Assembly: GCA_009774245.1 (NCBI GenBank)
Contig: VSNM01000004.1
Span: 1 to 64,000 of the forward strand
From: Lachnospiraceae bacterium
GTDB lineage: Bacteria; Bacillota; Clostridia; Lachnospirales; Lachnospiraceae
Direction: 5' to 3'
DNA length: 64,000 nt
Shown here: positions 24,131 to 33,096 of the stretch, in pieces
Numbering within the stretch: position 1 is the stretch's first letter
Layout of the letters: every line of letters begins with the position of its first letter
Notes under the pieces: generated by a model
What the model saw: the letters and a program-made list of their open reading frames with translations, nothing else
What the model was told of the DNA's origin: nothing
Databases searched by the model: none
Program-made: the position numbers and the translations under genes

Positions 24131-24562
24131 CTATTCCCACTTAAACAGCACAAATCCACCGACAGCAATCAGCGCACCGATCACTTTTCGCCAACTAAAT
24201 GGCTGCTTCTCCACACCGAACAGTCCCAAAAGCTCGATCAGATACGCTATGATGAGCTGCGAGATCACGATTAGCATTACCGCCTTGGCAGGTCCCAGCG
24301 CATCCATACTTTTGATGACGGTCAGGGTGATAAATGCGCCCATGACGCCGCCAAGCAGAAAATATTTTGGCTGAACGGCAATCACGTCATGAAACGAAGT
24401 CCTGTCTGTAACCAGCCACGCCAGTATGCACACAAGAAACGCTGTAAACTGCACAAACGCATTGGCCGCCCACATACTTGACGCTTCTGTAACCTTCGTG
24501 TTAAAAACCCCTTGAACACTCATCAGCGCTCCCGATATCAAAGCAATAAAAAATCCAATCAT
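24131..24562 (-). CDS. DMT-superfamily transporter, YdcZ/DUF606 type
   Basis: This 143-residue membrane protein has five hydrophobic segments and the DUF606 pattern: GALMSVQGVFNTKV near the start, GGVMGAFITLTVIKSMDALGP in the middle and FSWRKVIGALIAVGGFVLF at the end. Members are half-size drug/metabolite transporter relatives that probably work as dimers or paired proteins. No second copy is adjacent. The substrate cannot be told. Full length for the family. Confidence 0.88.
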   Translation of the reverse strand: MIGFFIALISGALMSVQGVFNTKVTEASSMWAANAFVQFTAFLVCILAWLVTDRTSFHDVIAVQPKYFLLGGVMGAFITLTVIKSMDALGPAKAVMLIVISQLIIAYLIELLGLFGVEKQPFSWRKVIGALIAVGGFVLFKWE

Positions 24563-24629
24563 CGTATTGTAAACCTCCTCTATCTATCATTGGATTTTTT
24601 ATTTAAAATTATTCTGTTTTATCAAATCC

Positions 24630-26138
24630 TTATTCTGTCCCGCTCTGTGTTTCCGGACTCACGTCCAGCTCGCCCGTGCCTTCCTCGTACTCTACCGCCG
24701 GCAACAGTTCTACCTGCGGGTCCTCGATCGGCTCCTCCGTCACAGGTTCCCCCGCAAGCTGCGTCTTGATCTGCTCTGAGAGCTGTAAAAGCTGCGCGTT
24801 CGCATCCTCACCGTCCCATACTTTGGCGAAGCAGATCTCGAGCTCCACCCAGAAGTTTCCGGTTTCCAGCATCTTGGGTATAGGAACGGACTCTGCATAG
24901 TTTTCCATAAAAATGGCTTCCTGCGCATTTTCATAGGTATCCTGAACTACGGATGAAAGTTTCCCCGTCATAGTGTACAAATCCGCACTTGCATCCTTGA
25001 TCAGATATTCCATCAAGCGCCCTGCCGATTCCTTGTGCTCCGAATATCCGTTGATGACGAGCGCATTCGTCACGGACATTCCTCTGGTCGTAAGTTCCTG
25101 ATTGATATCCGGAAGCCTGGCAATCCCATATTCATATCCAAACCCGCCGTCTTTAGCCGCCTCGTCAAGCCTTCTGATACAGTCGCTCGTCGCGATGGTA
25201 TAGATCGTCTTACCCTCCTGAAACTCCTGCATGATCGTGTCATAATTTGTCTCCCTGGTATCAATGGAAAAGAACTGGTTCATCTCCTGATACACCTTCA
25301 GACTGGAAACAGATTCTGTATTGTAGATGTCAATGAGGGATTTGTCATCCCCTGCCGCCCCACCTACCGAGATATAATTTCCTATAAAAAAGTAATTGTA
25401 AAAAATATCCGATACGTCCCAGCGGAAGAAATACTCCACATTCTCCGGCGTCGAATACTGATCTGCAAAGGTTAATATATCTGCAATCGATGTGGGAATC
25501 AGCTGTTCCGCAGTCACTGTCTGCACTGTCTCTGTATTGTCGGCCTGCTCCTCGCCCAAGCTCTCATCCGAGCCCACAGCGGCCAGTTCATTTGCCAGAT
25601 CAGCGATTTGCTGCAAATACGTCTTGTTATAGAGCAGTGCACTCGTCTCAAAGTACATCGGGCATGCGACATACTTTCCATTGTACATCACTGCGTCACG
25701 CGCCGCCTGTCCGAATAATTGCTCCTCGTAGACAGGCGCCGTGTCCGGCAGCTGCGTCGCAAGCCCTGCCAGATAAGCCTTCTCAAGAGAATCATTGCTC
25801 AAAATATAGAGATCCGGCGTGTCCGCCGCATCGTCAAGGCTCGCCGCATTGACCGCCTCAAGATATTCCAGACCTGAGACCTGTCTCACGTCCACTCTGA
25901 TATCTGTACTATTATAAAACTCTAAAGTCTTACTGTTCAGATAATCCGTGAGGGCGTCATCTGTATACCACAGATGAATCGTCTCTTTCCGACTACCCCG
26001 ACTGCCAAATTCCGGCAATGAACCCTCTTTTTTACCACGCTGCACATGAACCAGAAATACCGCACCCGCTAAAACAACCACCACTGCAAGTACGACTGCC
26101 ACCCATAGCAGCCTCGTTTTTAATCTACTGTGTCTCAT
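24630..26138 (-). CDS. Membrane-anchored extracellular solute-binding-like protein
   Basis: The 502-residue protein has an uncleaved-looking N-terminal membrane anchor (about residues 10-32, no lipobox). The family 1 substrate-binding fold follows: HLWYTDDALTDYLNSKTLEFY, then TPDLYILSN and a hinge region with LVINGYSEHKESAGRLMEYL. The C-terminal 40 residues are acidic and probably disordered. ABC sugar or iron systems use such proteins, but no permease or ATPase gene is adjacent and the anchor is unusual, so it may be a sensor or orphan binding protein. The ligand is unknown. The gene is downstream of argD in the same direction. Confidence 0.82.
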   Translation of the reverse strand: MRHSRLKTRLLWVAVVLAVVVVLAGAVFLVHVQRGKKEGSLPEFGSRGSRKETIHLWYTDDALTDYLNSKTLEFYNSTDIRVDVRQVSGLEYLEAVNAASLDDAADTPDLYILSNDSLEKAYLAGLATQLPDTAPVYEEQLFGQAARDAVMYNGKYVACPMYFETSALLYNKTYLQQIADLANELAAVGSDESLGEEQADNTETVQTVTAEQLIPTSIADILTFADQYSTPENVEYFFRWDVSDIFYNYFFIGNYISVGGAAGDDKSLIDIYNTESVSSLKVYQEMNQFFSIDTRETNYDTIMQEFQEGKTIYTIATSDCIRRLDEAAKDGGFGYEYGIARLPDINQELTTRGMSVTNALVINGYSEHKESAGRLMEYLIKDASADLYTMTGKLSSVVQDTYENAQEAIFMENYAESVPIPKMLETGNFWVELEICFAKVWDGEDANAQLLQLSEQIKTQLAGEPVTEEPIEDPQVELLPAVEYEEGTGELDVSPETQSGTE

Positions 26139-26210
26139 CTCATTTCCTCATAAACTCCCCTGCTGCCCGTCCATACAAAACCGCTTCGCACACTTCCATT
26201 CCGGACAGCA

Positions 26211-27413
26211 TCAGCCTTCATTCAACTCCGCAAAACACGCGTCAACAATGGCTATCATGTTATCCACATCTGCCTTTGACACAATCAGCGGCGGAATAAA
26301 GCGGATAATGTTCGTCCCGGCATTAATCAGCAGAAGTCCCTTCTCAACCGCCTTGTTGATCACGCCGCTCACAGCTTCCTCGCATTCCAATCCCTGCATC
26401 AGACCGACGCCCCTGTGCGCCTTGATACCGTCATACTTTGCCGCCAGTGCGTCAAGTTTTTCATACAGATAAGCCCCTGTCTCATTGACATTTTTTAATA
26501 TATCCTGCTCTTCAAAGAGGTCGATCACTTTAGAGATCGCCGCGCATGCAAGCGGATTGCCACCATAAGTCGTCCCATGATCGCCGCTCGTCAGGGAGTG
26601 CTGCGCCACATGCTCCGTCATCATAAATGCCCCGACAGGAACACCGCAGCCGATCGCCTTGGCGTTCGTCATGATATCCGGCTTGACGCCATAGCGCTGC
26701 CAGGCGTACATCGTTCCCGTTCTTCCCATACCGCACTGAATCTCGTCAAGAATGAGCAGGATATCCCTCTCATCGCAGAGCGCCCTCACCTGTTTGATGA
26801 AATCCTGCGTCGCCGGGTAGATGCCGCCCTCCCCCTGTATCGTCTCAAAAATAATCGCGCAGGTCTTGTCCGTCACCTGTGCCCTGACGCTCTCAAAATC
26901 ATTGAAATCCGCAAATTTCACATTGCCGATCATCGGCTCAAACGCCTCCCTGTAATGCGGATTGCCCGTCACAGAGAGCGCGCCAAACGTTCTTCCATGA
27001 AAAGAATGGTTCATGGCAATGATCTCATGATCGGTGTGCCCGTCCCGCAAAAAAGCGTATTTTCTGGCTGCCTTTAAAGCGCCCTCGACCGCCTCAGCCC
27101 CGCTGTTTGTGAAAAAAATCCTGTCCATACCCGAAATCTTCTTGAGCTTCTTAGCCGCCTCAATCGCTGGAATGTTGTAGTAATAATTTGATGTGTGAAT
27201 CACCTTGTCAATCTGTGCTTTTAGTGCGTCATTATACGCCTTGTTATTGTACCCCAGCGCAAACACCGCAATCCCTGCCACGAAATCAAGATACTTTTTT
27301 CCCTCAATATCGTATAGATACATACCATCGCCCTTGTCCCACACAATCTGGTAACGGTTGTAAGTGTGTAGCAGCGCCGCCTCGGCTTCGTCGATGTATT
27401 CCTTCATATTCAT
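26211..27413 (-). CDS. argD: Acetylornithine aminotransferase
   Basis: A class III PLP-dependent aminotransferase that converts N-acetylglutamate semialdehyde to N-acetylornithine. Motifs are NSGAEAVEGALKAARKY, the PLP-binding LILDEIQCGMGRTG and the Schiff-base lysine in TNAKAIGCGVPVGAFM. The 400-residue length is normal. The ATG at 27413 follows GGAG; 43 extra codons in the longer frame overlap argB and are rejected. It lies 19 bases after argB, in the argJ-argB-argD order. Ornithine aminotransferases are close relatives, but the context decides. Confidence 0.95.
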   Translation of the reverse strand: MNMKEYIDEAEAALLHTYNRYQIVWDKGDGMYLYDIEGKKYLDFVAGIAVFALGYNNKAYNDALKAQIDKVIHTSNYYYNIPAIEAAKKLKKISGMDRIFFTNSGAEAVEGALKAARKYAFLRDGHTDHEIIAMNHSFHGRTFGALSVTGNPHYREAFEPMIGNVKFADFNDFESVRAQVTDKTCAIIFETIQGEGGIYPATQDFIKQVRALCDERDILLILDEIQCGMGRTGTMYAWQRYGVKPDIMTNAKAIGCGVPVGAFMMTEHVAQHSLTSGDHGTTYGGNPLACAAISKVIDLFEEQDILKNVNETGAYLYEKLDALAAKYDGIKAHRGVGLMQGLECEEAVSGVINKAVEKGLLLINAGTNIIRFIPPLIVSKADVDNMIAIVDACFAELNEG

Positions 27414-27432
27414 ATTATAATCTCCATTCACT

Positions 27433-28338
27433 CTATACTTCCTTATCCATATCCGCCAGATCCTCGTCCTTGACAATCGCCGTGCCGATACCATTTCTGG
27501 TGAAAATCTCGAGAAGCAGGCAGTGCGGAATCCGTCCGTCAAGGATATGCACGCGGTTTACGCCGTTTCTGATCGCGCTGGTACAGTTGCCAAGCTTCGG
27601 AAGCATGCCGCCGCCGATAAAACCGTCCTCGATCAGCCGCTCCGCCTGTGACGCTGAAATTCTTGAGATAAAGGAGGACTTGTCATTGATATCCTTATAC
27701 AATCCCTCAATATCCGTCAGAAATGCCAGTTTCTCCGCACCCACGGCCTTCGCGATAGCGCACGCAGCATCGTCCGCATTGATATTGTAGGTCTGAAAAT
27801 GATCGTCAAGGCCAATCGGCGCGACGATCGGCAGAAAGTCCTTCTCGATCAGGTCAAACAATACCTTGGGATTGACTTCCCTGATATCCCCGACAAAACC
27901 GATATCCTGTCCGTCTGCGTACTTCCTGTCCACCTTCAGGAGACCGCCGTCCTTCCCGCTGACACCGACCGCCTTCACACCGAGCTCCTGCACCATCGTC
28001 ACCAGACTTTTGTTGACCTTGTTCAGCACCATCTCCGCGATTTCCATGGTCGCGTCGTCTGTGACGCGCAGACCGTTCACAAACCTTGCCTCCATGCCGA
28101 CCTTTTCCACCCAGCGGCTGATCTCCTTGCCGCCGCCATGCACGATGATCGGCTTGAAGCCTACCAGCTTTAGCAGCGTCACGTCCTTGATGACATTCTT
28201 CTGCAGCTCCTCGTTACTCATGGCACTGCCGCCGTACTTCACGACGATATACCTTCTGTTAAATTTCTGTATGTAGGGGAGCGCCTCGATCAAAACCTCC
28301 GCCTTTGACAAAACTTTGTTCATGTCCTGTTCATTCAT
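27433..28338 (-). CDS. argB: Acetylglutamate kinase
   Basis: The amino-acid kinase fold starts IVVKYGGSAM, with IVHGGGKEISRW and the C-terminal HILDGRIPHCLLLEIF. The enzyme phosphorylates N-acetylglutamate. The N-terminal helix before the first strand (ALPYIQKFNRRY) is characteristic of arginine-inhibited hexameric enzymes, so feedback inhibition by arginine is likely (inference from the family). The ATG at 28338 is chosen; the stronger AAAGGAG is somewhat far upstream, so the start is uncertain by a few codons. It follows the Uma2 gene by about 40 bases and precedes argD. Confidence 0.95.
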   Translation of the reverse strand: MNEQDMNKVLSKAEVLIEALPYIQKFNRRYIVVKYGGSAMSNEELQKNVIKDVTLLKLVGFKPIIVHGGGKEISRWVEKVGMEARFVNGLRVTDDATMEIAEMVLNKVNKSLVTMVQELGVKAVGVSGKDGGLLKVDRKYADGQDIGFVGDIREVNPKVLFDLIEKDFLPIVAPIGLDDHFQTYNINADDAACAIAKAVGAEKLAFLTDIEGLYKDINDKSSFISRISASQAERLIEDGFIGGGMLPKLGNCTSAIRNGVNRVHILDGRIPHCLLLEIFTRNGIGTAIVKDEDLADMDKEV

Positions 28339-28379
28339 TTTTGATAACCATACTCCTTTCTTTCGCAAATACCATTGCC

Positions 28380-28964
28380 CTACTCATCGAGATTTCCAAA
28401 CCGGTCAATCAGATCATTGATTTCGTTTAAATCAATGCGCAGTTTTCCATCATACAGATTCATGCCGACATTGCCCTGCAGGGGATAGATGCGCGGTATT
28501 CCCTCCTCCTCGCCAATGTATACAATCAGCAGTCTTTTCTCCGGATCAATCACCCAGTATTCCCTGACTCCGGCCTCCATGTATTTCATCAGCTTCACTG
28601 TCATATCTTTCTTTCTGGTGGATCCAGACAGTATCTCCAGCACAAAATCCGGTGCTCCATAGATGCCAAAACGCTTGAGCTTGTCGTGATTGCACAAGAT
28701 AAACACGTCCGGCTGCACCATTGTCCTGTCGTCGCAATCCAACTGTACGTCTGCTGGCGCTATAAAAGGGATACAATCTCCTTTATTTTCTTCGATAAAA
28801 GCCGAAATCCTGGCATACACCCTACCTGCAATTAGCTGATGTAACGGCGCAGGTGCTGCCATGTCATAAATTGCGCCGTCAATCAACTCGACACGCCTGT
28901 CCTCGGGCATATTATAATAGTCCTCTAACGTATATTCACCCTGTCGTTTCTCCCCTTGTCCCAT
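28380..28964 (-). CDS. Uma2-family (DUF820) endonuclease-like protein
   Basis: The 194-residue protein has the Uma2 pattern: YTLEDYYNMPEDRRVELIDG, then FIAPADVQLD and the PD-(D/E)XK-like VQPDVFILCN...APDFVLEILSGSTRKKD. These are putative restriction-fold endonucleases, common in cyanobacteria and many Firmicutes, and are often in variable positions. Its role is not established. Here it is wedged between argJ and argB in the same direction, breaking an otherwise compact arginine operon. The start follows AGGGGGA. Probably a late insertion. Confidence 0.85.
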   Translation of the reverse strand: MGQGEKRQGEYTLEDYYNMPEDRRVELIDGAIYDMAAPAPLHQLIAGRVYARISAFIEENKGDCIPFIAPADVQLDCDDRTMVQPDVFILCNHDKLKRFGIYGAPDFVLEILSGSTRKKDMTVKLMKYMEAGVREYWVIDPEKRLLIVYIGEEEGIPRIYPLQGNVGMNLYDGKLRIDLNEINDLIDRFGNLDE

Positions 28965-28993
28965 ACCATTCCCCCTTATACAGATACATCAAT

Positions 28994-29137
28994 ACAACTT
29001 TTTCACCAACCAATCATACACGCTTATCCGCTCTTGTGAACAATTGTCCGCATTGATTTTCAGAGACAACTTTCCACCAACCAATCATACACGCTTTTTC
29101 TATTTTTACGAACGGTAATCCGCATTGATCTTCACGT
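28994..29137 (-). repeat. 72-bp tandem duplication of the argJ 3' end
   Basis: Positions 28994-29065 and 29066-29137 are near-identical in register. The second copy (29066-29137) contains the last codons and stop of argJ (KINADYRS). The first contains a degenerate version reading KINADNCS without the stop. Both carry ACCAACCAATCATACACGCT. The region from 28965 to 29105 holds nothing else. Confidence 0.85.
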
Positions 29138-30329
29138 AGTCATACGTCAGGTCGCAGCCCCACGCTGTCGCGGTCTCCTCGCCCATCTTCATGTCGACCA
29201 GCACCGTGACCTCAGGCTCCGACAGTATTTTCGTCGCCTCCTCCTCGCTGTAGTCCGTCGCCGTGCCGTCCTTGTAGATCAGCATTTTCCCTGCCTTGCT
29301 CTGAAAATAAAGCTCCACCTTCTCCGGCTCAAACTGCACGCCAGAGTACCCAAGCGCGCACAAAAACCTGCCAAAATTCGCGTCATGACCATAGATCGCC
29401 GCCTTGCAAAGACTCGAACCGATCACCGATTTTGCCAGTATCCTGGCTTCCTGCTTTGTCGCGGCGTTGATGACCGTCGTCTCGAACAAAGCCGTCGCGC
29501 CCTCGCCGTCTCCTGCCATCTTTCTGGCAAGATAAATGGTGACAAAATTCAGCGCCTCGCAAAATTGATCGTATGCCTCACCCTTTTCCGTGATCTCGGC
29601 ATTTTCCGCCAGACCGTTTGCAAGCACCAGGCAGGTATCGTTTGTCGATGTATCGCCGTCGACGGATATCATATTGAAGGAATCAACAATACTGCTGCTC
29701 AATGCCTCCTGCAAAAGCGCCTTGCTGATAGCCGCGTCGGTCGTGATGTAAGCAAGCATTGTACACATATTGGGGTGAATCATACCCGAACCCTTGCTCA
29801 TGCCGCCGATGGTCACTGTCTTACCGTCAAGTTCAATCGTGACTGCAATCTCCTTATTAACCGTATCAGTCGTCATAATCGCCTTAGAGGCTGTCGTCCC
29901 CGCCCCCATCGTGCTGTCTTTTGCCGCCACAAGCTGCCGGATACCCTCGTTGATGCGCTCCATCGGAAGCTGCATGCCGATCACGCCCGTGGAGCCTACC
30001 AGAACTGAATTTTCGGGAATATCCAACAGCTTAGACGCCGTCTGTGCCTCCTCTCGGCAGTACTCCATTCCCTGTTTTCCCGTACACGCATTCGCAATCC
30101 CTGCATTGACGATCACTGCCTGCGCAAACGGACTGTTGTCCACAACCTCCTTGTCCCACAGCACAGGCGCCGCCTTCACCACATTTGTCGTAAACGTCCC
30201 CGCAACCCTGCACGGCGCACTGCTGTAGATGAGTGCCATGTCCATCCTGTCCTTGTATTTGATGTTTGCCGCTGTACCTGCTGCCTCAAATCCCTTTGCG
30301 GCAGTCACGCCGCCTTGTATCTGTTTCAT
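29106..30329 (-). CDS. argJ: Bifunctional ornithine/amino-acid acetyltransferase
   Basis: The 407-residue proenzyme transfers the acetyl group from N-acetylornithine to glutamate, closing the acetyl cycle. The self-cleavage site is visible in GMIHPNMCTMLAY: cleavage before the Thr gives alpha and beta chains and frees the nucleophile. The residue before it is Cys where many have Ala. The C-terminus KINADYRS is typical. The start follows GGGAGGAA. It is the first arg gene on this strand, with an ArgR-like dyad 85-107 bases upstream. argC, often adjacent, is not in the window. Confidence 0.96.
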   Translation of the reverse strand: MKQIQGGVTAAKGFEAAGTAANIKYKDRMDMALIYSSAPCRVAGTFTTNVVKAAPVLWDKEVVDNSPFAQAVIVNAGIANACTGKQGMEYCREEAQTASKLLDIPENSVLVGSTGVIGMQLPMERINEGIRQLVAAKDSTMGAGTTASKAIMTTDTVNKEIAVTIELDGKTVTIGGMSKGSGMIHPNMCTMLAYITTDAAISKALLQEALSSSIVDSFNMISVDGDTSTNDTCLVLANGLAENAEITEKGEAYDQFCEALNFVTIYLARKMAGDGEGATALFETTVINAATKQEARILAKSVIGSSLCKAAIYGHDANFGRFLCALGYSGVQFEPEKVELYFQSKAGKMLIYKDGTATDYSEEEATKILSEPEVTVLVDMKMGEETATAWGCDLTYDYVKINADYRS

Positions 30330-30413
30330 CTTCTATTCCTCCCAATATTCCAAAGTTTCCTGTGTCGTTGCGACGATGCCAAACAAAGTTTATGATAATG
30401 ACAAAACATAATC

Positions 30414-30436
30414 TGAATATATAATGCATATTTTCA
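30414..30436 (-). promoter_or_regulatory. ArgR-like dyad before argJ
   Basis: TGAA and TTCA flank a 15-base core centred on TATGCATT-like sequence, giving two overlapping half-conserved ARG boxes (TGAATATATAATGCA and TGCATATTTTCA). ArgR boxes are TGAAT-N4-ATTCA. The position before argJ fits arginine repression, but the match is partial. Confidence 0.45.
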
Positions 30437-30489
30437 TATATGATCACGAATCTGTCCTTACCTGACAACCCTTCAAACCAGAAGTGGTC

Positions 30490-30678
30490 TTAAAGAACGC
30501 TGAGCAAAATAACTATCATCATTACAAAAAGAATATTCAATATCCATGTCCATATATTTCCGAAATTCATTGTATAGCCAAAACCACTTTGTGGTCTCTT
30601 GATAATTACTCTTTTATCTTCTCTATTGAAATATAATCTTCCAGTTAACCAGCCATCATCTCTATTGCCTGATTTCAT
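30490..30678 (-). CDS. DUF5808-type small membrane protein
   Basis: The 62-residue protein has the DUF5808 pattern: DDGWLTGRLYFNREDKRV, then GFGYTMNFGN. A C-terminal membrane helix (ILFVMMIVILLSVL) follows. The family is found in Firmicutes, often attached to membrane proteins; its role is unknown. It stands alone, 160 bases upstream of argJ in the same direction, with a short gap to the next gene. A full-length small gene is likely. Confidence 0.75.
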   Translation of the reverse strand: MKSGNRDDGWLTGRLYFNREDKRVIIKRPQSGFGYTMNFGNIWTWILNILFVMMIVILLSVL

Positions 30679-30833
30679 AAAGTACTCCTTTGCAACTTTT
30701 TGACATACCCCTTCTCATCATTCATTCCAATATAATCCGCAATCGCCTGACTGTCCTATAATCCAAAACTAATTGTGCTTTGAAAGATACGACTTCCTCC
30801 TTAAATTCTGGTTTATGTAATTCGTGTTCCCAT

Positions 30834-31286
30834 TTAGAGCCGTGAATAAATCACCTTAATATGCATTCCCAACATCTGTTCCACTGTCTCTATATGAATC
30901 TGCTGTATCTGTTCCCGTGGATTTAATAAAATAATCTCTGTGCAGGCAAAACCACACGGATAATCATACTTTAAATCATTGAGCGATGCCCACCCACCGC
31001 AGCATGGCAGCATTTTCTTATCCAGTTTGGCAAAAAGCCCATACTCCCCCGCCGCCTCATCCATTGCATCTCCCCACCAGTCCCAGCGGTCACTGCCGCA
31101 ATACGGACATGCAATCTCCTGCAGATACGCACCACTGTCGACAAAGGCAGGCATTTCATGCATTTCAACCGTCGCCGACATCGCCGACATGCATTCCTCC
31201 AGATAGCTCCGAACCTTTTCTGCTGCCTGCGCATCTACATGACAGTACGGTTTATCTGGTATTATTTTCACATAATAATCTGACAT
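30834..31286 (-). CDS. Hypothetical protein with zinc-ribbon-like cysteines
   Basis: The 150-residue protein has a CPYCGSDRWDWWGD segment near residue 60 and CCGGWASLNDLKYDYPCGFAC later, giving cysteine pairs that could bind zinc. There is no signal peptide or membrane segment. I do not recognise a family. Its relatives, if any, would be expected among the small immunity-like proteins that follow to the right. The reading frame is complete and the start methionine (MSDYYVK) is plausible. Confidence 0.65.
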   Translation of the reverse strand: MSDYYVKIIPDKPYCHVDAQAAEKVRSYLEECMSAMSATVEMHEMPAFVDSGAYLQEIACPYCGSDRWDWWGDAMDEAAGEYGLFAKLDKKMLPCCGGWASLNDLKYDYPCGFACTEIILLNPREQIQQIHIETVEQMLGMHIKVIYSRL

Positions 31287-31459
31287 TCCCCAACCCTCTT
31301 TACAGCAAGCAATCGCACTGCATAAAACCAGTCACCCGGACAAAGTATAAATCTTCAAATAAGGTAACTCAATATCCGAAGCCAGATTTGCCGCTATCAA
31401 AATGGGAGTTATACCAAGCCGCTGTGCTCCCGCCAGATTTCTCCCCTAAATCATCGATA

Positions 31460-32245
31460 CTATTGAATCAAGTGTCCATAAAAATACTTGCAGTTCCTCT
31501 GAAACTTTTCCTTTGGCAGCCGGTCAATATAATCCAGGATTGCACCGATTTTCTCCTCATCGATCTCGTCGTCGGGTTTGACAGGGCACTCGATCCCTGT
31601 GCTGTTTGACAGGATTGACGGAATTTCCGCACTATAAAACGGCTCGTTATTGCCCCTACAGTATATCGCATCCCCCATCAACTGCTTTGTAAAATCACCG
31701 AGAAAAACTTCTTTCCCATCATAGTAATAACCATTCAGATCATGACTCTCACCAAACGCCAAAAACGCTTCCCCGATCTGCTCCGTCGTATACTCCCCAT
31801 ACTTCCCTTCAAGCAATCCGTCGGGCGGCGCAAAGTGCAGCATGCCGTTCAGTATAAATGCAATTTCCGCCGCGATCACGGTGTCCGCCCAGAGATCGTG
31901 CAACGCCAGCAGATACGGGATTGACTGATATGATAAGGACTCCGTGACCGACACCAGAAAAGCCCTGAAATCATCATAGTCATCAGGATTTTCAAAAAAA
32001 TCCATCAACAGCTCAAAATCATCGTGGCTGCACACCGCCATAAAGATACGCATTCCCACACAAAGCACTTCCCGGTCGCCAGACTTTGTAAAAAGCTCCA
32101 CAAAATCTGCCTTTTTGCTGAAATCGCCCTTTTGAAATGCCGCCAGATACGCAACCAGCCAGTACGCATCGCTGTCGTACTGCTCATCATTGCGCTGTAC
32201 TTCTTTCAGCCAGAAGCTCTCATATAACTCGTGAACCATGCCCAT
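31460..32245 (-). CDS. Immunity-protein-like helical protein
   Basis: The 261-residue acidic protein is mostly alpha-helical with HEAT-like repeats (YWLVAYLAAFQKGDFSKKAD, then CVGMRIFMAVCSHDDFELLMDFF). It resembles the Imm47-type immunity proteins of polymorphic toxin systems, but I cannot confirm the family. The ATG at 32245 has AAAGGAG seven bases before it. No toxin gene is adjacent. A transposable or shuffling origin is common for orphan immunity genes. The stretch from 31287 to 31459 holds no gene. Confidence 0.6.
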   Translation of the reverse strand: MGMVHELYESFWLKEVQRNDEQYDSDAYWLVAYLAAFQKGDFSKKADFVELFTKSGDREVLCVGMRIFMAVCSHDDFELLMDFFENPDDYDDFRAFLVSVTESLSYQSIPYLLALHDLWADTVIAAEIAFILNGMLHFAPPDGLLEGKYGEYTTEQIGEAFLAFGESHDLNGYYYDGKEVFLGDFTKQLMGDAIYCRGNNEPFYSAEIPSILSNSTGIECPVKPDDEIDEEKIGAILDYIDRLPKEKFQRNCKYFYGHLIQ

Positions 32246-32290
32246 AGGTGCACTCCTTTTTCCCATTGTAAACCACCACGCATTTGCCGC

Positions 32291-32734
32291 TCACTTGTTA
32301 AACGCCTCAATATTTTCACTGTTGAGCACAAAATCGTAATAATTCAAGTCCTCGCGCTGTTTCCAGCCGACACTGTGCCAGAACGCATTTCCGATATCAT
32401 TTTTTGTAAACGCGATCAGGCTCACCTTGTTGATTTTCTCCTCTTTCAGCGCGTCCATACAGAACACGACCATCGCCTTGCCAATGCCGCGCCTGCGGTA
32501 CTGCGGGTTCACACACACATGATACAGGCAGCCGCGCCTGCCGTCATGCCCGCAGAGAATCGCTCCCACTACCTTTTGGTCCTCCACCGCCACGACACTT
32601 GTCGTCGGGTTCCGTCTTAAGAAGCGCTCCACACCCTCCCTCGAATCGTCAATGCTTCTGATGGCAAATCCTTTGATCGTCATCCACAATGCACGCACCT
32701 GATCATAATCCTCAATCGTCATCATTCTCACCAT
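32291..32734 (-). CDS. GNAT-family N-acetyltransferase
   Basis: The 147-residue protein has the complete GNAT fold: strand VVAVEDQKVVGAILCGHDG, motif A VNPQYRRRGIGKAMV for acetyl-CoA, then a C-terminal NAFWHSVGWKQREDLNYY. The acceptor substrate is unknown. It ends 45 bases before the immunity-like gene in the same direction. The frame is intact, unlike the GNAT remnant at 18424. Confidence 0.9.
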   Translation of the reverse strand: MVRMMTIEDYDQVRALWMTIKGFAIRSIDDSREGVERFLRRNPTTSVVAVEDQKVVGAILCGHDGRRGCLYHVCVNPQYRRRGIGKAMVVFCMDALKEEKINKVSLIAFTKNDIGNAFWHSVGWKQREDLNYYDFVLNSENIEAFNK

Positions 32735-32883
32735 ACTGATATGCCATCCTTCATATTTTACTTTCTCTTTATCCGCATTTTATCTGCACTCTCTACTTCA
32801 TGAACTAATTCATAAGCCATTCCATAAAATTATCAATAAATTTGCCTGCCAATCCCAAAATACCGCCCTCTCGCAGACCAAAA

Positions 32884-32946
32884 CAGCACCCTGCCATAAT
32901 AATTATTAGCAGACTACAGACAGTACCCTACCATAATAATTTATTA
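32884..32946. repeat. Two imperfect 25-bp direct repeats
   Basis: CAGCACCCTGCCATAATAAT at 32884 and CAGTACCCTACCATAATAAT at 32921 are 37 bases apart, each followed by TTATTA. They lie in the gene-free stretch 32735-33012, which holds nothing else I can support. Confidence 0.6.
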
Positions 32947-33012
32947 TAAGAAGAAATACAACCATTTTCGCTAAAATATTCTAAAATCAGCCCGCGCCGC
33001 GACCTTGCCGAA

Positions 33013-33063
33013 CTAAAACGCATCAAGCCCCGCTATATCCAGTTGAAATTGTTGTTTTTCCAT
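33013..33063 (-). pseudogene. Stump of a gene, 16 codons with a good ribosome-binding site
   Basis: MEKQQFQLDIAGLDAF begins ten bases after GAGGAGAG and ends in TAG. The same frame continues with FGKVAARADFRIF before another stop, as if a nonsense mutation had hit a longer gene. It could also be a genuine micropeptide. It lies 33 bases after the hypothetical gene upstream. Confidence 0.3.
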
Positions 33064-33096
33064 CGCGTTACTCTCCTCGCAAAGTACTTTTAATAT

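Noticed and set aside
24036..24140. 35 extra codons before the MmcQ-like protein
   Set aside because: They overlap the transporter gene and lack family similarity; the GTG with GGGAGG is better.
32884..32946. Possible CRISPR-like repeat
   Set aside because: Only two imperfect copies, no spacers of fixed length and no cas genes.
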